Notes under the pieces: model-generated
The model's database searches: none
What the model was told of the DNA's origin: nothing
What the model saw: only the letters and a program-made list of their open reading frames with translations
Position numbers and translations under genes: made by a program
NCBI RefSeq assembly: GCF_050942215.1
Contig: NZ_CP192056.1
Location: forward strand, 1,116,001-1,180,000
Length of the DNA: 64,000 bases
Direction of reading: 5' to 3'
From: Sphaerimonospora sp050942215
GTDB lineage: Bacteria; Actinomycetota; Actinomycetes; Streptosporangiales; Streptosporangiaceae
Shown: positions 59,254 through 64,000 of the stretch, in pieces
Layout of the letters: every line of letters begins with the position of its first letter
Numbering within the stretch: the first letter of the stretch is position 1

Positions 59254-60668
59254 TCATGACCCGGCGTGCTGATCACGATTGCCCCCGGATTCGGTGAGGA
59301 GCGATTCCCATTCCTTCTCCAAGGCTTGATTGATTCGGTGGTCGCGAGCGATGGCTTCTTTGAACCAGGCGATGGTGGCGGGCGCCATGGCGAGAATCTG
59401 GTTGTAGTTGAGGGCGGTCGGGTTCATGCCGAACAGCAGTCCGGTCTTGAGAAGCGTGCCTGAGGTGCCGATGGTGTGCCCCAGTAGCAGCATGGATGTG
59501 AGTTTGGCATGCTCCAGCTTCCGTTGAGCCGCGGTACCGCCGGTGGCGTAGCTTCTGAGAAGCCAGTACCCGCGAATGAACGCGGACACGATGCCGGGAG
59601 TGATGCCCATTGTGAAGAAATGGCGAAGGTCGTAGCCGTTCGTATACATGTAGCGGGCGACGTCGGGCACCTTGACACCGGAGGGCTTCAACGCGAAAGG
59701 GGAATCAACCTGACCGAGTTGGAGCAGGCTGAACAACGGGGGCTGCAGGCCGGCGGGAGTGTAGACGTCCGGAGCAGATGGCGCACCTGGGTGAGAAGAG
59801 CGTTGATCAGGTCGATCGGGGTGGCCTCGGTTGCGACCTGGACCAGTCGCCCTGCCTTGTCGATGTAGGTGCCGGTGCCGTGCATGAGATCCGCCACGCC
59901 GAAGAGGAAGCCCAGGGCCGGATCGTGGCCGAGGCTCTGGAGCCGATGGGTAGCCGGCCGCATGCCGCTGACCAGGCCCCCGGTGGCCTTCGTGGTGGAG
60001 GCGTCGAAGGGCACTTTGGCCGACTTCTCGAACCTCTTGAAGAAACGGTCATGGAGGTCCTTCGCGCGGTCACCGTCTTGAAGCCATTTGGTGAGGGGCG
60101 ATCCCGTGCACTTCTTGCCCAGGAAGGTGGAATCCCGGGGGATGCGGACGAGGATGACATCAAGGAGGGCTGCGAGGATTCCGGCAACCAGGACGACCGT
60201 CCAGTCGGTTTTGTCCCAGCTGATGTCGCCGTATTCCTCGGCGTAGCTGCGCAGGCCGCGAGCTATCTGGCTGGAGGGAAGAACCTGCTGGATCGGGTCG
60301 CGGGTCAGATCGATACCCAACAGATCCAGCCGGGCTTCGGCAAGCCTGACGAGCTGATCGAAGTCGTCGTCAGTCGAGACGATGGGTACCGCGTAACGGG
60401 GGCGGTTCGGTGTCTCGACACTCATGGTGGTCACTGCACTCGGTTGGAACTCTTGGGCAGGTACGAGGACGCCCATTGCTTGGAGACGGGCGCGCACCGC
60501 ATCGAGCTCGGATTCGACCGAGTCCAGGGTGTCGCTGACGCGAAGTTCGCGTTCGAGGACATACCTGAGATCGAATTCCACCTGGTCGAACAAGCCCCGC
60601 AGTTCGGTCAGCGTGACGGCCTGGTAGGCCGCGATCGCGGCGGCGGCCGAAAGCTGGTCACCCGACAT
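59254..60668 (-). pseudogene. Membrane-associated protein of unknown function, frameshifted
   Basis: Starting at ATG 60668 the frame encodes about 310 meaningful residues: helical N-terminus (LRGLFDQVEFDLRYVLEREL), one or two hydrophobic segments (WTVVLVAGILAALLDVILV, about 150-170) and a segment with GGLVSGMRPATHRLQSLGHD and LGFLFGVADLMHGTGTYIDK. Near 59780-59785 the frame changes. The continuing homologous frame reads DVYTPAGLQPPLFSLLQLGQ and runs to the stop at 59254. Loss of one base in a CTCC(C)GGAC context explains the shift. The joined protein would be about 470 residues. Not recognised by family. Its start overlaps the end of the TerB-like gene. Confidence 0.65.
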
Positions 60669-60936
60669 GGAGCGGGTCCCCTCGTTCGAAGGCCTCCTGA
60701 CTGGTCTGCAGATTCACCAGGGCCAACTGAAAGGCGGCCAACTCGGCCCTGAGTTTGGCGAGTCGCTCTTCGTTCCTCGTGGTCTGGGTGAGGTAGACCT
60801 CCATCCGGTGAGCGAGCCCCGCGATGTCGTCGGTGAGCTCGGCCATCGCCTGCTGGTGATTCTTGATGACCTGCTGAATCAGATGCTCGCGTCGCTTCTC
60901 TCGTTCACGCTCGTTGGTGGCCAGCAAAAAACGTGC
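60658..60936 (-). pseudogene. TerB-like protein, 3' part separated by IS insertion
   Basis: The frame FLLATNEREREKRREHLIQQ continues as a charged coiled coil to the stop at 60658. It lacks its own ribosome site and begins directly at the IS target duplication (60937-60945). If the IS and one duplication copy are removed, it joins in frame to the 5' part at 62364 and up, reading VAVHQGARFLLATNERERE. An internal TTG at 60927 could start an 89-residue peptide, but there is no reason to expect it. Confidence 0.8.
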
Positions 60937-60945
60937 GCCCTGATG
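60937..60945. repeat. Target-site duplication, left copy
   Basis: GCCCTGATG adjoins the left end of the ISAs1-type element and is repeated exactly at the right end (62355-62363). Confidence 0.9.
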
Positions 60946-62354
60946 CAGGGCTCCGGCGTTCTTTCGTTTTGTCCGGTTTCCTCATGTGAGGCCAAGTGTG
61001 ATGAGGCAGCGGGTGGGGTCTCGGGCATGGCGGCGGTTGGCTTGGGCGATGTTGGTCCAGCCGCGGAGCTTCAAGATTCCGATGGCCGCGTTGCGCAGGG
61101 CTGCCATGATGGCGGGGCCCGAGCCCGTGCGGACCTGGGAGAGGTCCTCGCGGTGGGTGACGTCGCGGATGTGGTGCAGGGCTTCGATCTGCCAGTGCGC
61201 GCGGATCCATGCGGCCAGTTCCTCGGGCCGGGCCTGGTGGGCGGCGAGGCTGGTGACGGCGTAGACGGTGACGGTCTTCCAGCGTCCGCCCGCGCGGGGC
61301 CGGACCTTGCGGGTGATGCAGATGGCCTGGGCGGCGTGGGGGAACAGCAGCCCGTCGCCGATGGCGACAGAGCAGACCTTGACCTGGCGCTTTTCGGTCC
61401 GGCCGTGCCCGTGGACGGTCTCGGTGTGGCCGATCTCGACCTGCCGCCAGGGCAGGGTCTTCAACTGCTTGTACAGGGCGGGCTGGTTCTTCTTCACGGT
61501 GAAGATGTAGTGCGCCTGCTTCTGCTCGACCAGGAAGGCGGCGTGCTCGCGTTGGGTGTGCAGGGCGTCGGCCGTGATCACCGCGCCTGCCAGGTGTAAT
61601 GGTTCCAGTAGCGGGGCGAACGCGGTCAGTTCGTTGCTCTTGCCGTCGACCTCGACCTGGCCGAGGGTCGCCATGGTGCTGCTGTCGATCACCGCGAGCA
61701 GATGGACCGCCCGGCCCGAGGCGGTGTGGTGCCGGGTACCGCGCACTGCCTTGCCATCGACCGCCAGGCTCCGCCGCCGGCGGCGGGCCGTCTGCCCGGC
61801 GGCACCGCGCCGCGGGCACTTCGGGCGGTGGCCAGGTCGTCCAGCCACCCGCCGGTTGCAGCCGCGAACGCCGTAGCGTCCAGCCCCTCCAGCATATGCC
61901 GGATCGTGGACTCATCCGGCACCTCGTACCGACGCCGCAGCACGTCGTAACGGGTCCCCAGCGCCGCAAGGACGGACTCGGGCACGTCGGCGATCCACTC
62001 ACCGATCGCCGCCAGCGAGGTCGCCCCGATCAGCGCCGCCGCCACCGCGCTGCCCAGCAGCGAGGTCAGCGAATGCCGTACCCCTCGCGGGTCACGAGGA
62101 TCGGGCACCCACGCCAGGTAGGCCATCAACTGCGGTATCCGAACGGTCAGGGCGTCCCGGTCGGCCTGCGGCAACGCCGCCAGATCGCCAAGAACGGCAC
62201 AGATCGGGGATGATACGGGGGCAGGCACGGTCTTCTCTCGCGATCAAGGCTTCGACAACCTCATGATCGCGGAGGCCGTGCCTGCTCGCATTTCCGGAGG
62301 ACTCTCCCATAATCCGGACATAAGACCTCAAACGTCAACTACGCCGGGGCCCTG
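60946..62354. mobile_element. ISAs1-type insertion sequence (1409 bp)
   Basis: The ends carry imperfect terminal inverted repeats: CAGGGCTCCGGCGT at 60946-60959, and CAGGGCCCCGGCGT reading in from 62354 (one mismatch in 14). The 9-base target duplication GCCCTGATG flanks the element at 60937-60945 and 62355-62363. Length, repeat size and duplication fit the ISAs1 family, as does the transposase inside. Its right end introduces the stop codon that truncates the TerB-like gene. The perfect duplication argues for a recent insertion. Confidence 0.9.
60982..62228 (-). pseudogene. ISAs1-family transposase, frameshifted
   Basis: The 5' frame (62228 down to about 61800) encodes LAWVPDPRDPRGVRHSLTSL, IGEWIADVPESVLAALGTRY and GWLDDLATARSARGAV. 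The 3' frame (from about 61800 to 60982) encodes RSLAVDGKAVRGTRHHT (first catalytic Asp region), VITADALHTQREHAAFLVEQ (second Asp) and HWQIEALHHIRDVTHRED (Glu region). The frames differ by one base within the GC-rich run around 61770-61800 (CCGCCGGCGGCGG). ISAs1 transposases are normally a single frame of about 380-400 residues, so this copy looks disabled unless programmed -1 frameshifting occurs there. Confidence 0.85.
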
Positions 62355-63263
62355 GCCCTGATGGACCGCGACCCCGAGAATCACCACCGTGCCGATCCCG
62401 GTGACCATCGCGCTCAGGCCCAGCAGGCCGCCGAATCCCAGGGCCGCCAGGCCCGAGGTGATCCCCGCCCCGCTGAGGCCGGAGACGCTGCCGGCAAGAC
62501 TGACCGCGGCGATCGGGGCACCGAACGCGGCCGCCTTGGCGGCGATGTCCTTGGTGGTGGTCTCCAGCTGGCTGGTCGTGATCTTTCCGGAAGCGAAGTC
62601 CTCTTCGGTGATCACAAGCCGTTCGGTTTCCTGCACGACCTTGTCAGCCGACTCGGGGAACACGAGTCCTGCGACCAGTACGATTCGCTCACGCTCGGCG
62701 TCCGCAACCTGTCTGTCAGCACGCGAAATTCGTACCAGATCGCGCACCAGCATCGTGAACACCGGCTCACGCTGATCTTCCTCGAGGAGGTCGTGCAATT
62801 CCTTGGACAGCTCAACCGTGGTGTCGGGGACCCCCGCGTCGATCGCTGCATCGCGTTGCGCCCCAGTGATCTCACTGCGCAACTCCGATCGCGCCTCGCC
62901 GTCGAGACCGATCGTCGATGCGAACAAGTACAGATTCGCGATCTCGCGAGGATCGAGGAGCCCGTCGACCAGCGCCAAGCTCACCAACACCCGGCAATAG
63001 AGCAACTTCGCGTCGACGCTGAGCTCGGACAGATCGGCGAAAGTAGCGCTTTTATGGGACGGCCGCGCCGACAGGGTGTCCTTGACTTCTGCGACCTTCG
63101 CCTTCACTTGCTCGGCGGACTGCTTTACTCTCTCCTGGGCATCGCCGGTAGCATCAGCGACACGCCGCCTCGCGGCGCTCGTGCTGTCGGCAACCTTCCG
63201 TCTAGCGGCGCCGGCAACGCCCTTAAATCGTCCAAGCCCAACTTCATCAGGGTCCATTGCCAT
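62328..63263 (-). pseudogene. TerB-like protein, 5' part truncated by IS insertion
   Basis: Starts at ATG 63263 (MAMDPDEVGLGRFKGVAG). A basic amphipathic N-terminus with AARRKVADSTSAARRRVADA is followed by a TerB-type helical domain (LLYCRVLVSLALVDGLLDPR, with the acidic D-G-x-L-D-x-R-E motif), a second helical region (RADRQVADAERERIVLVAGL) and a hydrophobic Gly/Ala-rich C-terminal segment (LAALGFGGLLGLSAMVTGIG, VVILGVAV). The last six residues before the stop come from the IS end. TerB domains occur in tellurite/stress and phage-defence loci; function here unknown. First gene of the decayed operon. Confidence 0.78.
62355..62363. repeat. Target-site duplication, right copy
   Basis: GCCCTGATG adjoins the right end of the element. 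In the host reading frame it encodes part of VHQG before the insertion point. Confidence 0.9.
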
Positions 63264-63386
63264 CCCTTTGACGTCCTTTGGCGGAAGGCTATCGGTAGCC
63301 ACCGACGAGATGACGGCCTTTCGGTGATCCTCAGATGGTGGAGAGAGGGAACAATGCCGTTGACTTCGATCATCTCCGCTGATCAC

Positions 63387-63598
63387 GTGGCTTTTCTGAG
63401 CTCGTCGGCTTTGGCATCGCGGGTGGGGATCACCAGGACGTCCGGCTCCTCACGTAGCCCTTCATGCGGAAACCCCGCTCGCCGTGTCCGGGAGGCGGGG
63501 TTCGTCGTCGCGCCGCTGAAGGGACAGAGCGAGCCCGGAGGCCGGGCGGAGCCACGATGTCCGCCCGGCCCCGGGTCGATCGGTTCAGGTGGATCGGG
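63387..63598. other. Intergenic with a coding remnant and a hairpin
   Basis: The minus strand from about 63460 to 63388 reads REEPDVLVIPTRDAKADELR followed by KAT and a stop, a plausible C-terminal remnant of an unidentified protein without any start. The rest shows no gene. It lies between the decayed operon and the secreted protein at the window edge. Confidence 0.4.
63471..63502. terminator. GC hairpin, probable terminator
   Basis: AACCCCGC (63471-63478) and GCGGGGTT (63495-63502) pair perfectly around a 16-base loop that can itself pair partly. It stands downstream of the secreted-protein gene (minus strand), whose transcript it would end. Confidence 0.6.
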
Positions 63599-64000
63599 TC
63601 ACGGGCAGTTGCCGATGTCGCTTTCGGCGGAGGCCAGGACGACGTCGGTCTTGGCCAGGCCGAGGGCGTTGACGGTGACGTGGACGGCGTTGACGGTCAG
63701 GCCCTTGTCGGGTGTGGTGAACGGGATCTGCTCGTTGAGGACGAGCTTGACGACACCGACGTTGACCGTGGTGTTGGGCTGGATCTTGGTGGGTTCTGCG
63801 ATGACCACCGTGTTGCCGACCTTGAGGGAGGCGATCGTGGTGGTTCCGGTGGATCCGGCGCAGGTGGTGGTGGAGCTGGAGTTGATGGTCTTGATGCTGA
63901 TCACCGGAATACCGGTGATCCCGATGGTGGTGTCGTCGATGGAGGCGGTGGCCACGGATTTGCCGGGGAATGCCGTGGTGACGACCTTGGCGCACAGGGC
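63599..64000 (-). CDS. Secreted choice-of-anchor P type protein (partial)
   Basis: The frame is open from the window edge to the stop at 63599, so the N-terminus is missing. The visible 133 residues are beta-rich and repetitive: VATASIDDTTIGITGIPVIS, TTCAGSTGTTTIASLKVGNT, VKLVLNEQIPF and LTVNAVHVTVNALGLAKTDV, ending ESDIGNC. This pattern (a cysteine after the first strand set, VNAxHV, and a final C) matches the choice-of-anchor P family of exported actinobacterial proteins of unknown function. Confidence 0.72.
   Translation of the reverse strand, partial: ALCAKVVTTAFPGKSVATASIDDTTIGITGIPVISIKTINSSSTTTCAGSTGTTTIASLKVGNTVVIAEPTKIQPNTTVNVGVVKLVLNEQIPFTTPDKGLTVNAVHVTVNALGLAKTDVVLASAESDIGNCP

Noticed and set aside
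60658..60927. A separate small coiled-coil gene starting at TTG 60927
   Set aside because: Removal of the IS shows it is the in-frame 3' end of the interrupted TerB-like gene.
61770..61800. Programmed -1 frameshift in the ISAs1-type transposase
   Set aside because: No A-rich slippery heptamer is visible; the site is a GC-triplet run prone to indels, and the family normally uses a single frame. A simple mutation is more likely, though not excluded.
58805..63502. The similar GC hairpins at both ends of the decayed locus as att sites of an integrated element
   Set aside because: They share only about a dozen bases typical of actinobacterial terminators, there is no integrase or tRNA, and each fits a terminator for its neighbouring gene.
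1..64000. tRNA, rRNA or riboswitch genes
   Set aside because: No T-loop GGTTCGAATCC-type sequence, rRNA core or known riboswitch core was recognised on either strand by eye; a covariance-model scan would be decisive.

Overview
The window is chromosomal DNA of a high-GC actinomycete. The evidence is uniform GC-rich coding, frequent GTG starts, TANNNT hexamers 6-8 bases before start codons (leaderless transcription), a split acyl-CoA carboxylase with an epsilon subunit, a Tad pilus operon and a WXG100/EccC pair. Gene content points to the Streptosporangiaceae (Nonomuraea or Streptosporangium-like). That is an inference from content, not a database match.

Layout. 1-1.5 kb: scrap DNA, with an ABC exporter broken by an in-frame amber codon and transposase fragments. 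1.5-9.9 kb: housekeeping genes (phosphohexomutase, purine nucleoside phosphorylase, gamma-glutamylcyclotransferase-like protein, LpdA, TPM-domain protein, biotin carboxylase AccA). 10.1-15.4 kb: a WXG100 protein convergent with a giant FHA/FtsK-type EccC ATPase. 15.9-27.4 kb: one long, tightly overlapping Tad operon (SAF/CpaB, CpaE, TadA, TadB, TadC, Flp pilin, three TadE/G proteins) ending in a LysM-BTAD membrane protein, a lipoprotein and a secreted protein. 27.4-30.8 kb: alkylation repair (Ogt, Ada-AlkA) and a NYN-domain protein. 31-32.8 kb: AccE/AccD. 33-41.6 kb: ABC transporter, PEP carboxylase behind a DasR-like operator, FdhD and two glycosyltransferases. 41.8-46.7 kb: BirA, an ABC exporter with its TetR regulator, and a PH-domain membrane protein. 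46.7-48.5 kb: an IS200/IS605 element (TnpA and TnpB). 48.8-58.8 kb: class III nucleotide cyclase, iron-box-controlled Bfd/Bfr, a two-component system, GtrA, PurK/PurE, UDP-glucose dehydrogenase and acyl-CoA dehydrogenase. 58.8-63.4 kb: a decaying three-gene operon (TerB-like, membrane protein, CYTH) hit by an ISAs1-type IS, a frameshift and a 3' deletion. The right edge cuts a secreted choice-of-anchor P type protein.

How the genes fit together. The backbone (acyl-CoA dehydrogenase, purE, purK, GtrA, PH protein, birA, accD, accE, accA, lpdA, GGCT-like, pnp, phosphomutase) matches, from memory, the Mycobacterium tuberculosis block fadE25 to pmmB. The Tad/T7SS, ABC/ppc/glycosyltransferase and IS modules are inserted into it. 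BirA would charge the biotin carrier of AccA, which works with AccD/AccE.

The most unusual feature is an interspersed repeat family. Five copies at four intergenic loci (4.1, 6.4, 28.2 and 55.8 kb) each carry three GCAAGATCAC-containing boxes spaced 52-53 bp apart (exactly 53 bp in four copies), followed by a G-rich tract. I know of no described element with this design. No tRNA, rRNA, CRISPR array or riboswitch was seen.
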